Shown here: positions 1-7,148 of the stretch, one piece after another
Layout of the letters: each line of letters opens with the position of its first letter
How positions within the stretch are numbered: the stretch's first letter is position 1
NCBI GenBank assembly: GCA_028276205.1
Contig: JAPYWU010000055.1
Location: 1 to 8,356 of the forward strand
Length of the DNA: 8,356 nt
Direction: 5' to 3'
From: Dictyoglomaceae bacterium
GTDB taxonomy: Bacteria; Dictyoglomota; Dictyoglomia; Dictyoglomales; Dictyoglomaceae
Program-made: the position numbers and the translations under genes
The notes under the pieces: model-generated
Told to the model about the DNA's origin: nothing
The model's input: the letters and a program-made list of their open reading frames with translations, nothing else
Database searches by the model: none

Positions 1-2690
1 AGATGGAAGCTAATTTAAATATATTAAAAGAAGAAGCAAGAGTGGCTCAAAGATATGAAGAGATAAACAAAAAAATTGCTGAAGTTCAAGAATCTCTTAA
101 ATATTATTTGTGGCAAAAAGCCTTGAAAAATCTTGAAAAATATAAGAAGGAATTTGAGAATATAGATTTAAGATTAAAAGAACTTGAGAATGTTATTGGT
201 TCTACTTTATTAAATAAGGAGGAGCTTCAAAAAGAAAAAGAACATATAGATAAGATATTGAAGGATAAAAAAGGGTATTTGGAAAATTTAGACAATGAAA
301 TCCAAAAATTGAGTATAGAAAAAAGTAGAAATGAGGAAAAGAAAAATCTTCTAATTGAAAGATTGAAGAGTATAAGTGAAGAAAAGGTTGATTTAGAAAA
401 GGAGCTTTATATAGTAGGAACACAAAAGAATGATGTTGAGAAAAAATTAGAAAGTATTAATAGCGAAAATTATGGTGAAATTTTTGATGTTTTGAAAGAT
501 AAAGAAACCGCCTTACAAGAAAAAATAATAGAAAAAAGTAGATTAGAGCAAAGAATTAGAGAATTCTCTGAATTTTCTTTTTCCCATGAAAATATAGAGA
601 TTTTAGATAGTAGAATCAATAAAATTAATATGGTAATCAGAAATTGGGAAAAAAGGTTAGTTAGACTTAAAAATTTTAAAGAGAGCTTGGAAAAAGATTA
701 TATTGAAAAGAATAAGATATTTAGAAAAAAGGAAGAGATTTTTGAGAAAAATATCGTTGAGATAAACAAATTAAAAAATCTCATAGGAGAACTAAAGGAG
801 AGTTTAATAGAAAATTATCCCAGAGGTGTAAGAGAAATTATCCAATATAAAAAAGAAAAAATACATGATATTTTTAAGAACATTATAGAAATACCCTTTG
901 AATATTTGGAGGCTTTATATAATCTTTTAGGAAACACTATATATGACATAATTGTGGATAACGAAAAGACCGCGAAAGAATTAATTAGCTTTTTAAAAGA
1001 GAAAAGAGCAGGATGGGCTACATTTAGACCCTTAACCTTAAATAAATATGATAAAGTTAAAGATCTTCCAGAGAAACTGAAAAATGTGGCTGTTAGGGCT
1101 ATTGATATTGTGAAATATGATTCTCAATATGATAGTTTAGTTAAAAATATTTTAGGTAATGTTATTATTTTTAATAATTATGATTCTGCTGTTGAGAATA
1201 AAGACGTTCTTAATGATGGATGGAGGATTGTTACTCTCCAAGGGGAAGTATTCTTGCCATCAGGAACTATAAGTGGAGGGATAAGGTTCAATATTGAGGC
1301 TACACTTTTATCAGAAAAATCCATAGCAGAAAATGAAGAAAAGGTTAAAGATCTTATCGAAAGCAATGAATTCTTGAAAAAGGATTTAGAGATATTAAGA
1401 AATGAAATTGATAAAATGAAAGAAATAAGAATAAAATTAGAACCAATAATTATAAGACTTGAGAATCTAATTAGGAAAAAGAGCGAAGAGAGAGAAAAGC
1501 TTCTGGAAAGAAGAAAAAAATTAGAAGTGTATGAAAGAGAGGGGCGTTTCTTAGAGGATAGATTGAGAGCTATCATAGATGAAATCAATAGTTTACAAGA
1601 GGATATAAAAATATGTAGAGATAAGTATGAGAATTATAAGATTCAAAAAATAGCATTAGAAAAAGAGCTTAATCTTTTACAGGAGAGATATAGTTATCTT
1701 GAAAAAAGGGTAAAAAATATGGATCAAGAAAAAATGAAAATTGATAATGATTTATCCAATTTAGGTACAAACATTAACTATTTAGAGAATAGAATAAAAG
1801 AGCTATTACAAGAAAAGAGGAAAGTTCTTGAAGAAAATAATGAGTTTTTTGAAAGACAGAATCTTCTTATGGCTCATATAAAGGAATTAGAGAAAAGATG
1901 GCAGGAATATAGAGAAGAAGAGATTATACTCTTGGAAAGAAAGAAGGATTTATTAAATCGTATAAGAGAGTTAGAAGTAGACATTGAAAATAATTACCAC
2001 GGAAATTTAGAATTAAAAATAGGTCTCCCCGAAGAAAAACTGAAGATTTTGGAGAAAGATCTTGTTAAAGAGTTAGAAGAGTTAGGTCCTGTAAACTTTT
2101 TGGCAAAAACAAAATTGGAGGAAGAAGAGAAAAAATATAAAGAGCTTATTATGCAGATAGATGATGTGTATGGATCTGTTAGTTCTTTGAAAAAGATAAT
2201 TAGAGAAACAAAGGAAGAGGCAGAAAGAAAATTTATTAGTTGTTTTCTACAATTTAAGGATTTAGTGAATAAGAATTGGCAACTTTTCTTTCCTAATTCA
2301 AGTCTTGAAATTTTCTTAGATAACGAAAATGATCCATTGTCTTCTGATATAAAACTTAGAATTTCTTCTCAAAAGAAAAATTGGAGAAATATTATTATGC
2401 TTTCTGGAGGAGAAAAAAGTTTGGTGGGTATATCTATTTTGCTGTCAGCAGTAGAACTTGCTCATGTTAATTTTTGCTTTTGGGATGAAATTGATTCTGC
2501 TCTGGATAATCAGAATGCTATGGTTTTAGGTAGAAAAATTAAGGAATTAAGTAAAGAGAATCAGTTTATTCTTATATCTCATAATCCTGTTTTGATGCAA
2601 TATGCTGATATAATATATGGTGTGACTTTAAATGATAAAGGTTCTTCACAAGTACTTTCTTGGAAATTAGAAGAGGAGGTTGCAAATTGA
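1..2690 (+). CDS. smc: Chromosome segregation protein SMC (5' end outside window)
   Basis: SMC is the core ATPase of the bacterial condensin complex (with ScpA and ScpB), which compacts and separates chromosomes. The visible 895 residues, counted from the ATG at base 3, start inside the N-terminal coiled-coil arm. The N-terminal head with Walker A, roughly 200 residues, lies off the left edge, so that ATG is probably internal. Residues 1-270 are the Glu/Lys-rich first arm. Residues 272-426 are the hinge, ending in SGTISGG. Residues 427-690 are the return arm, and from about 692 (EELGPVN) comes the C-terminal head lobe. The ABC signature LSGGEKS is at 800-806 and the Walker B/catalytic WDEIDSALD begins at 827, with Glu829 as the hydrolysis residue. 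A late ISHNPVLMQYAD segment matches the D-loop/H-motif end of SMC. Compared from memory with Bacillus SMC, both arms look about 30-40 residues shorter and the usual FGGG segment of the head is missing. The stop overlaps the ftsY start, the common smc-ftsY arrangement. Confidence 0.96.
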   Translation, partial: MEANLNILKEEARVAQRYEEINKKIAEVQESLKYYLWQKALKNLEKYKKEFENIDLRLKELENVIGSTLLNKEELQKEKEHIDKILKDKKGYLENLDNEIQKLSIEKSRNEEKKNLLIERLKSISEEKVDLEKELYIVGTQKNDVEKKLESINSENYGEIFDVLKDKETALQEKIIEKSRLEQRIREFSEFSFSHENIEILDSRINKINMVIRNWEKRLVRLKNFKESLEKDYIEKNKIFRKKEEIFEKNIVEINKLKNLIGELKESLIENYPRGVREIIQYKKEKIHDIFKNIIEIPFEYLEALYNLLGNTIYDIIVDNEKTAKELISFLKEKRAGWATFRPLTLNKYDKVKDLPEKLKNVAVRAIDIVKYDSQYDSLVKNILGNVIIFNNYDSAVENKDVLNDGWRIVTLQGEVFLPSGTISGGIRFNIEATLLSEKSIAENEEKVKDLIESNEFLKKDLEILRNEIDKMKEIRIKLEPIIIRLENLIRKKSEEREKLLERRKKLEVYEREGRFLEDRLRAIIDEINSLQEDIKICRDKYENYKIQKIALEKELNLLQERYSYLEKRVKNMDQEKMKIDNDLSNLGTNINYLENRIKELLQEKRKVLEENNEFFERQNLLMAHIKELEKRWQEYREEEIILLERKKDLLNRIRELEVDIENNYHGNLELKIGLPEEKLKILEKDLVKELEELGPVNFLAKTKLEEEEKKYKELIMQIDDVYGSVSSLKKIIRETKEEAERKFISCFLQFKDLVNKNWQLFFPNSSLEIFLDNENDPLSSDIKLRISSQKKNWRNIIMLSGGEKSLVGISILLSAVELAHVNFCFWDEIDSALDNQNAMVLGRKIKELSKENQFILISHNPVLMQYADIIYGVTLNDKGSSQVLSWKLEEEVAN

Positions 2691-3580
2691 GCTTTTGGAA
2701 TAGGCTACCAAAATTACAAAAGTTTGCTGAGAAATTACAAAACATTTTTAGCTTCTCTAAGATTGATGATGACCTTTTGGATGAACTTGAAATGGAGCTT
2801 ATTCAGAGTGATTTAGGTTTAGAATTAACAAATCAATTAATAAATGAAATTAAAAGGCAAAAAATCACATCTACTTCTGAGCTTAGAGATTTTATGTTTA
2901 ATTTCTTTTTGAGTATTTTTAATGGGATGAATTCTCAGCTTAATATTATTCCAGAAAAGATAAATGTTTTTATATATTTAGGGGTAAATGGTACAGGAAA
3001 AACAAGTGCGGTAGGAAAGATGGCTTATTATCTAAAAAACATGGGCTACTCTCCAATAATAGCTGCAGGAGATACTTTTAGAGCTGCAGCTATTGATCAG
3101 ATAAAACTTTGGGGGGAGAGAGTAGGGGTAGATGTTATAGCTCAAAAAGAAGGAGCTGATCCAGCATCCGTTGTTTATAATGCTATAGAAGCTGCAAAAG
3201 CAAGAAATAAAAATATTTTATTGGTGGATACCGCTGGAAGAATGCACACAAAGAGTAATCTCTTAGAAGAATTGAAGAAGATTGAAAGAGTTGTTGAGAA
3301 GACTTTAGGATATAAAGCTTCTGAGAATCTTATTGTGGTAGATGCTACCTTGGGTCAAAATGTTATAAAACAAGTAGAGACTTTTAGAAATGCTGTGGAT
3401 CTTACCGGAGTAATACTAACTAAATTAGATGGTACTGCAAAAGGAGGAGTAATTTTTAATATAGTAAAGACCTTTAAAATACCTGTAAAGTTTGTAAGTA
3501 TAGGGGAAGATAAAGATGATTTTGAACCCTTTGATCCTAAGGAATTTATTGAATCTTTCTTGCCAAGGGTGGAAGTATGA
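2687..3580 (+). CDS. ftsY: Signal recognition particle receptor FtsY
   Basis: FtsY is the membrane-associated GTPase that docks the SRP-Ffh/ribosome complex at the SecYEG translocon. I place the start at the TTG at 2687, giving 297 residues. GAGGAGGT (2673-2680) sits 6 bases upstream, and the TTG shares a TTGA overlap with the smc stop. An in-frame TTG at 2660 would add 9 residues but would put that Shine-Dalgarno inside the gene. Residues 1-85 form the helical N domain. The G domain follows: P-loop GVNGTGKTS (99-107), the SRP-GTPase insert DTFRAAAIDQ, DTAGR (181-185), TKLDG (245-249) and a final GEDKDDFEPFDP segment that closes the NG interface. There is no long acidic A domain, so this is a compact FtsY; membrane contact would come from the short N-terminal helix. 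Ffh would have a Met-rich M domain after the G domain, which is absent here. The stop overlaps the next ATG by 4 bases. Confidence 0.97.
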   Translation: MSFWNRLPKLQKFAEKLQNIFSFSKIDDDLLDELEMELIQSDLGLELTNQLINEIKRQKITSTSELRDFMFNFFLSIFNGMNSQLNIIPEKINVFIYLGVNGTGKTSAVGKMAYYLKNMGYSPIIAAGDTFRAAAIDQIKLWGERVGVDVIAQKEGADPASVVYNAIEAAKARNKNILLVDTAGRMHTKSNLLEELKKIERVVEKTLGYKASENLIVVDATLGQNVIKQVETFRNAVDLTGVILTKLDGTAKGGVIFNIVKTFKIPVKFVSIGEDKDDFEPFDPKEFIESFLPRVEV

Positions 3581-4026
3581 TAAGAAAAGCAAAAATACAA
3601 GATATACCTGAAATTCATAAGTTAATTAATGAATATGCTGAAAAAGGACTTCTTCTTCCAAGATCTTTAAGTGATCTTTATGAAAATATTAGGGATTTTT
3701 ATATCTTGGAGATAGATAATAAAATTGTAGGTACTTGTGCTTTGCATATTATTTGGGAAGATCTTGGAGAAGTGAGGTCAGTTATTGTTAAAAAAGAATA
3801 CGAAGGAAGAGGCTATGGAAGGAAACTTGTATTTACTTGCCTAAATGAAGCAAAAATTCTTGGCTTAAAGAGAGTTCTTGCTCTTACATATATTCCAGAA
3901 TATTTTAAAAAGTTGGGTTTTGTAGAGGTTGATAAGAGAACATTACCCTTTAAGGTTTGGAGTGATTGTGTTAGATGTCCAAAATTTCCAGACTGTGGTG
4001 AATTCGCCTTAATATATTATTTATGA
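3577..4026 (+). CDS. GNAT N-acetyltransferase, short N-acetylglutamate synthase-like
   Basis: This 149-residue protein is a complete single-domain GNAT acetyltransferase that would use acetyl-CoA. The N-terminal MIRKAKIQDIPEIHKLI segment is the first strand and helix of the fold. RSVIV (67-71) leads into the acetyl-CoA pyrophosphate-binding loop EGRGYG (76-81). PEYFKKLGF (108-116) is the usual C-terminal GNAT motif. The string GLLLPRS near residue 24 and the tail CVRCPKFPDC (Cys131, Cys134, Cys140) match a subgroup often annotated as stand-alone ArgA-type N-acetylglutamate synthases, which acetylate glutamate for arginine synthesis. That substrate is inferred from resemblance only. The three cysteines could bind a metal or be structural. 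The gene overlaps ftsY upstream and lspA downstream by ATGA, so it is probably translated from the same mRNA although its function looks unrelated to either. No separate promoter is visible. Confidence 0.85.
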   Translation: MIRKAKIQDIPEIHKLINEYAEKGLLLPRSLSDLYENIRDFYILEIDNKIVGTCALHIIWEDLGEVRSVIVKKEYEGRGYGRKLVFTCLNEAKILGLKRVLALTYIPEYFKKLGFVEVDKRTLPFKVWSDCVRCPKFPDCGEFALIYYL

Positions 4027-4415
4027 AATACTGGATTATACTTATTCTTTTTTTAATAGATAGGATAACTAAAGAAATGGCCAATAGACATTTTTTTGAT
4101 GGAATAAAATTGAATTTTGTTATCAGTTTTAATCTCGTGCATAATTATGGGGCTGCTTTGGGAATATATATTCCAAGATTTTTGCTTATTTTTTTTAGTT
4201 TTGTAGCCCTTATAGTACTCTTGATACTATATAAGAAATTAGATTTTCTTGGAATAGCTTTTATATTAGGAGGACTTTTAGGAAATTTATATGATAGAGT
4301 TTTTTATGGTTATGTGATAGACTTTATTCATATGAAAAGTTTTTTTGTTTTTAATTTGGCTGACGTTTTTATTACGTTGGGTGGATTTTTTCTGTTTCTA
4401 AAACTAATAAAATAA
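4023..4415 (+). CDS. lspA: Lipoprotein signal peptidase (signal peptidase II)
   Basis: LspA is an inner-membrane aspartyl protease that removes the signal peptide from prolipoproteins after Lgt has lipidated the lipobox cysteine. The protein has 130 residues, at the short end for the family (about 150-165), with four hydrophobic membrane segments near 2-13, 52-70, 74-90 and 106-128. Conserved elements in order are Asp13 with Lys17 in the first segment, the FNLVHNYGAALG block (36-47), GGLLGNLYDR (83-92), VIDFIHM (98-104) and FNLADVF (110-116). By family knowledge Asp91 and Asp114 are the catalytic pair. All expected residues are present and the short length comes mainly from small loops. The start is the ATG in an ATGA overlap with the acetyltransferase stop. 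lgt follows after 22 bases, so two successive lipoprotein-maturation enzymes sit together, in reverse order of action. Confidence 0.96.
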   Translation: MKYWIILILFLIDRITKEMANRHFFDGIKLNFVISFNLVHNYGAALGIYIPRFLLIFFSFVALIVLLILYKKLDFLGIAFILGGLLGNLYDRVFYGYVIDFIHMKSFFVFNLADVFITLGGFFLFLKLIK

Positions 4416-4420
4416 ATGAA

Positions 4421-4434
4421 GGAGGTTGAGAGGT
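4421..4434 (+). promoter_or_regulatory. Double Shine-Dalgarno before lgt
   Basis: GGAGGT (4421-4426) and GAGAGGT (4428-4434) lie in tandem ahead of the ATG at 4438. The first is 11 bases from the ATG and the second only 3, so the first is the better-spaced site. Their position excludes the TTG at 4426 as a likely start. Confidence 0.6.
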
Positions 4435-4437
4435 AAA

Positions 4438-5271
4438 ATGTATCCAAAATTGTTTACAATTCCCCAATTCCAATTTTTTAAGTATAAAATAGGACCAATT
4501 GTAATTTATTCATGGGGTACTTTTGTAGCTTTAGGCTTTCTTATTGGAATTCTATTAGCAATGAGATGGGCAAAAAGAGAAAATATTGATCCAGACCATG
4601 TATTGAATGTATCAGTATGGAGTATTATTTCAGGAATCTTAGGAGCAAGAATTGTTTATGTAATAAAATATTGGAATGCATATAAAGGTAATCCAATATC
4701 CATATTACAACTTTGGGATGGCGGGTTAATCTTCTTTGGTGGATTTTTTGCAGCAACAATTGTGGTATTAATTTATCTTTGGAGACATAAGATCCCTTAT
4801 TGGAAGTTTTTAGATGTTATTGCTCCAAGTATTGCAATAGGTAGTGCAATTGGAAGAATTGGCTGTTTTTTAAATGGATGTTGTTATGGATATGAGACTC
4901 CCTTACTTTGGGGGGTAAAATTCCCAAATGTATATGGATATAGACATGCTACCGAGCTTTATTATACAGTAGCTTTCCTTATTGTTTTTATATATTTATT
5001 AAGGGTTAGGAATAGAAAGACTTTTGATGGAGAAGTAGCTACTAATTTCTTTGTTTATTATTCATTAGCTTTCTTCATTGTAGAAATATTTAGAGACAAT
5101 CCAAGAAACTTTTTATATTTAACAGGATCTCAAACAGTTTCTTTATTACTTATCGCTTTTGGTATTTATGCTTATAGAAGAAGAAAGGCAGGATTACCTC
5201 TTTTGCCTCAAAGTTGTCCATTATATAGAAAAGTTTCAACAGAGCCTAAAGTAAAAAAGAATAAGAGGTAA
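4438..5271 (+). CDS. lgt: Prolipoprotein diacylglyceryl transferase
   Basis: Lgt transfers diacylglycerol from phosphatidylglycerol to the lipobox cysteine of prolipoproteins in the cytoplasmic membrane. I use the ATG at 4438 (277 residues); an in-frame TTG at 4426 touches the Shine-Dalgarno and is unlikely. The protein is polytopic, with about seven hydrophobic segments. Recognisable blocks are IGPIVIYSWG (18-27), ISGILGARIVY (64-74), the GGLIFFGG loop (95-102), the Lgt signature GRIGCFLNGCCYG (139-151) with Arg140, and RHATELYY (169-176). VEIFRD (215-220) contains Arg219, probably equivalent to the second essential arginine of E. coli Lgt (Arg239). By motif alignment, positions equivalent to E. 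coli Tyr26, His103 and Asn146 are Trp26, Phe100 and Cys143. The GCCYG form is common in non-proteobacterial Lgts, so this is probably a functional subtype. A basic tail of about 30 residues (RRRK and KVKKNKR) should face the cytoplasm. The stop abuts the ddl stop from the other strand. Confidence 0.95.
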   Translation: MYPKLFTIPQFQFFKYKIGPIVIYSWGTFVALGFLIGILLAMRWAKRENIDPDHVLNVSVWSIISGILGARIVYVIKYWNAYKGNPISILQLWDGGLIFFGGFFAATIVVLIYLWRHKIPYWKFLDVIAPSIAIGSAIGRIGCFLNGCCYGYETPLLWGVKFPNVYGYRHATELYYTVAFLIVFIYLLRVRNRKTFDGEVATNFFVYYSLAFFIVEIFRDNPRNFLYLTGSQTVSLLLIAFGIYAYRRRKAGLPLLPQSCPLYRKVSTEPKVKKNKR

Positions 5272-6207
5272 TTAGATATTTCTTAAGGCTGATTTTATGA
5301 AACTATCAATAAGATCTGGAAATTCAATTCCAAAAGCTTTGGCTGATTCAGGATATAAGCTTGTTTCTGTCATACCTGGAATAGTATTTACTTCTAAAAC
5401 ATATATATTTTGTGTATCTTCTTCTACAATCATGTCTACTCTTGAAAGATGTCTACAACCAAGGGCTTGGTGAGCTAAAACACCAAGCTCTTGGGCTTTT
5501 TTATAAGTTTCCTCGGAAAGTCTTGCAGGAATTATATGTTCACTTAATCCCGGAGTATATTTAGTTTGATAATCATAAAAACCTGTTTTAGGAATAATTT
5601 CTATTAAAGGAAGGCAAATAGTGTTTTCTACGTCATAAATACTTGCTGTTATTTCTTTTCCCCTTATAAACTCTTCTATTAGAATATATTGATCAAATTT
5701 AAAGGCATATTCAAGAGCTTTTATTAATTCATCTTTATTATTTGCCACAGATAATCCTATTGTGGAACCTTGATTTGAGGGTTTAACTATCCAGGGTTTC
5801 TTTAGTTCTTTTATATTTTCAAGGATTTTTTCTAAATCTTTTGTTTCCATATCTTTTTTAGAAATTTCAACCCATTTAGGGGTAGGTATTTTATGAAAAA
5901 GAAATATTTTTTTTGCCATAACTTTATTTAAAGCTAACGCACTGGCAAGGACTCCAGAGCCTACATAAGGTATACCAAGAAGTTCTAAGAGTCCCTGAAT
6001 GGTTCCGTCCTCGCCATATAAACCATGGGCTGAAATTATAGCCACATCAATTTTTTCCCTTTTTATGTTTTCAACTATATTTTCGTCAATAGGTATTTCA
6101 CAAAATTCATAACCTTTAACCTTCAGAGCAGAAATAATATTTTTGGCTGTTTTCATAGCAATCTCTTTTTCTGTAGATTTGACACCTATCAAAACTCCTA
6201 TCTTCAT
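5272..6207 (-). CDS. ddl: D-alanine--D-alanine ligase
   Basis: Ddl is a cytoplasmic ATP-grasp ligase that joins two D-alanines for the peptidoglycan stem peptide. It has 311 residues, normal for the family. Elements in order are STEKE (11-15), where Glu13 matches the first-substrate Glu15 of E. coli DdlB; HGLYGEDGTIQG (61-72); LLGIPYVGSGVLASAL (76-91); the serine loop GSTIGLS (147-153); and the omega-loop FYDYQTKY (210-217). RVD (256-258) and LEVNTIPGMTETS (271-283) supply Arg256, Asp258, Glu272 and Asn274 for phosphate and Mg. Lys216-Tyr217 in the omega-loop is the D-Ala-D-Ala form, not the histidine form of VanA-type D-lactate ligases. The usual EREVSL motif is EKEIAM here, a mild divergence. 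The start is the ATG at 6207, with AGAGGTGA 5 bases upstream. It is transcribed away from the ylmH-like gene and converges on lgt. Confidence 0.97.
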   Translation of the reverse strand: MKIGVLIGVKSTEKEIAMKTAKNIISALKVKGYEFCEIPIDENIVENIKREKIDVAIISAHGLYGEDGTIQGLLELLGIPYVGSGVLASALALNKVMAKKIFLFHKIPTPKWVEISKKDMETKDLEKILENIKELKKPWIVKPSNQGSTIGLSVANNKDELIKALEYAFKFDQYILIEEFIRGKEITASIYDVENTICLPLIEIIPKTGFYDYQTKYTPGLSEHIIPARLSEETYKKAQELGVLAHQALGCRHLSRVDMIVEEDTQNIYVLEVNTIPGMTETSLYPESAKAFGIEFPDLIDSFIKSALRNI

Positions 6208-6255
6208 TTATTTCACCTCTTGTGAGAATTATATATTTTTAGATTTTACCCTTAA
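6208..6255 (-). promoter_or_regulatory. Promoter and Shine-Dalgarno of ddl
   Basis: On the - strand a perfect -10 TATAAT lies at 6233-6228. A weak -35, TTAAGG, lies at 6255-6250, with a 16-base spacer rich in A. The predicted start is the A near 6221. This gives a 14-base leader that contains AGAGGTGA (6220-6213), 5 bases before the ATG. The -35 matches consensus at only 3 of 6 positions, so the call rests on the -10 and its placement. Confidence 0.55.
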
Positions 6256-6261
6256 GAAGCT

Positions 6262-6298
6262 TTTTTTAAAAGAGATCTTTGTGATATTATTAATTATT
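6262..6298 (+). promoter_or_regulatory. Extended -10 promoter of the ylmH-like gene
   Basis: TG-A-TATTAT at 6282-6290 is an extended -10 (TGn plus a hexamer matching TATAAT at 5 of 6 positions). There is no good -35; a T-run at 6262-6267 has 17-base spacing. The expected transcription start is 6297-6299, at or next to the A of the ATG at 6299. No Shine-Dalgarno lies within 15 bases of that ATG. Confidence 0.45.
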
Positions 6299-7081
6299 AT
6301 GAGAAGTTTAGAAGATATTATTCAAGATTTAAAGAAAGAAGAAGATAAAGAAGAGGCAAGAGAAATTTATAAGATGTTCCAAAGAGTGGAGCAAAAAGGA
6401 GGAATATATTCAACAGGATTTTTATCTCTTACAGAACAATATTTGTTTCAAAAGATTAGTTTTCTTTTTCAAAATATATTATATACAAGGCTTGAAGGTG
6501 GTATAACTGGGGCTGAAAGGAAGAGAGGTTTTGTCTCTGATAAAATAGAATTGATAGAATATTTAGATTTAAGTAAATATTTTGCAGGAATAAGTCTAAT
6601 TTCTTATGAAAAAATAAATTCTAATTTTATATTGGAGTTTTTAAAAGAAAAGGGTATTTCTTTAGATAAAATTGGGGATATATGGCTAACCCATGATGGT
6701 TGGAAGATTATTTTTGCTAATGAAATTAGAGATGATATAGAAAAAGTTTTAAATGAATCTAATTTTGAATTTAAAATATTAAGCTTTCATGAATTACAGA
6801 GTTATACAAAGCCGTCTAAAATATTACGCACAACGGAAGCATCTAAACGAGTGGATGCTATAGGAAGCTTTGCATTTGGGATATCAAGAAGTAAAATGCA
6901 AACTTATATTAAAGGTGGTGGCGTAGAGGTTAATGGAAGAAAGATTCAAGATTCTTTTTATGAATTAAATATGGGAGATATTGTGACTGTTCATAATCTT
7001 GGTAGTTTTAGGATTCTTGATATAAAAGAAACATCAAAGGGTAAATATCACATTGAAATAGAGAGAATGATGAAAAAATGA
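6299..7081 (+). CDS. ylmH: YlmH-family RNA-binding protein with C-terminal S4 domain
   Basis: The product has 260 residues from the ATG at 6299. An N-terminal charged helical segment (about 1-30) precedes the YlmH-type central domain, marked by LSLTEQYLF (42-50) and GGITGAERKRG (67-77). A middle portion with EKGISLDKIGDIWL (107-120) is characteristic of the same family. The S4 RNA-binding domain runs from about KRVDAIGSFAFGISRSKMQ (183-201) through VEVNGRKI and MGDIVTV to about 245. Family members bind the ribosome; Bacillus YlmH has been linked to ribosome-associated quality control at the 50S subunit, and the cyanobacterial relative was named a photosystem II S4 protein. The exact role here is inferred. 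An in-frame GTG at 6281 with a partial AGAGAT ahead of it is an alternative start that adds 6 residues. The open frame back to 6143 runs antisense through the 5' end of ddl and is not coding. The stop overlaps a 22-codon ORF. Confidence 0.88.
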   Translation: MRSLEDIIQDLKKEEDKEEAREIYKMFQRVEQKGGIYSTGFLSLTEQYLFQKISFLFQNILYTRLEGGITGAERKRGFVSDKIELIEYLDLSKYFAGISLISYEKINSNFILEFLKEKGISLDKIGDIWLTHDGWKIIFANEIRDDIEKVLNESNFEFKILSFHELQSYTKPSKILRTTEASKRVDAIGSFAFGISRSKMQTYIKGGGVEVNGRKIQDSFYELNMGDIVTVHNLGSFRILDIKETSKGKYHIEIERMMKK

Positions 7082-7146
7082 TAACAAGAATGTACTACTT
7101 TAATGGACTTAACCAATTTAAGAGTATCTTTGAGAAAGAATCTTAA
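7078..7146 (+). CDS. Possible 22-residue ORF overlapping the ylmH stop
   Basis: An ATG at 7078 overlaps the ylmH-like stop in an ATGA and opens 22 codons to TAA at 7144-7146. The product would begin MITRMYYFNG and end FEKES. It has no recognisable domain, signal peptide or membrane segment. The only Shine-Dalgarno-like sequence is GAGAG at 7061-7065, about 12 bases upstream. The 4-base overlap is the same coupling used in the smc operon, which is the only argument for translation. The 3' end contains the -35 region of the next gene. It may be a chance frame or the leftover start of a lost gene. Confidence 0.2.
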   Translation: MITRMYYFNGLNQFKSIFEKES

Positions 7147-7148
7147 AT
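7116..7148. repeat. Two-tier inverted repeat overlapping the -35 of the next gene
   Basis: The outer arms ATTTAAGA (7116-7123) and TCTTAAAT (7141-7148) are perfect 8-base complements. Inside them TCTTT (7127-7131) and AAAGA (7135-7139) pair around a GAG loop. The internal loop is 3 bases on one side and 1 on the other. It is A/T-rich and is not followed by a T-run, so it is not a convincing intrinsic terminator. It covers the TTGAGA -35 box, which favours a DNA-binding dyad over an RNA element, though this is inferred. Confidence 0.45.

Noticed and set aside
202..423. 73-codon open frame on the - strand
   Set aside because: It lies antisense inside the smc coiled coil; its Phe/Leu/Ser-rich product simply mirrors A-rich Lys/Glu codons.
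1178..1588. 136-codon open frame on the - strand
   Set aside because: It is antisense to the smc hinge and second arm, has a low-complexity Ser/Leu/Phe product, and no ribosome site or family was recognised.
2660..2686. Upstream TTG start for ftsY
   Set aside because: GAGGAGGT at 2673-2680 is correctly spaced for the TTG at 2687 and would be internal to the longer form.
3355..3618. 87-codon open frame on the - strand
   Set aside because: It is antisense across the conserved end of ftsY and the start of the acetyltransferase gene; no domain is visible.
6143..6298. N-terminal extension of the ylmH-like gene
   Set aside because: It would run antisense through the ddl start codon and the divergent promoters, and YlmH proteins begin near the ATG at 6299.
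7116..7148. Intrinsic terminator after the ylmH-like gene
   Set aside because: The stem is A/T-rich and is followed by AAATAGTTAAAA and not a T-run.
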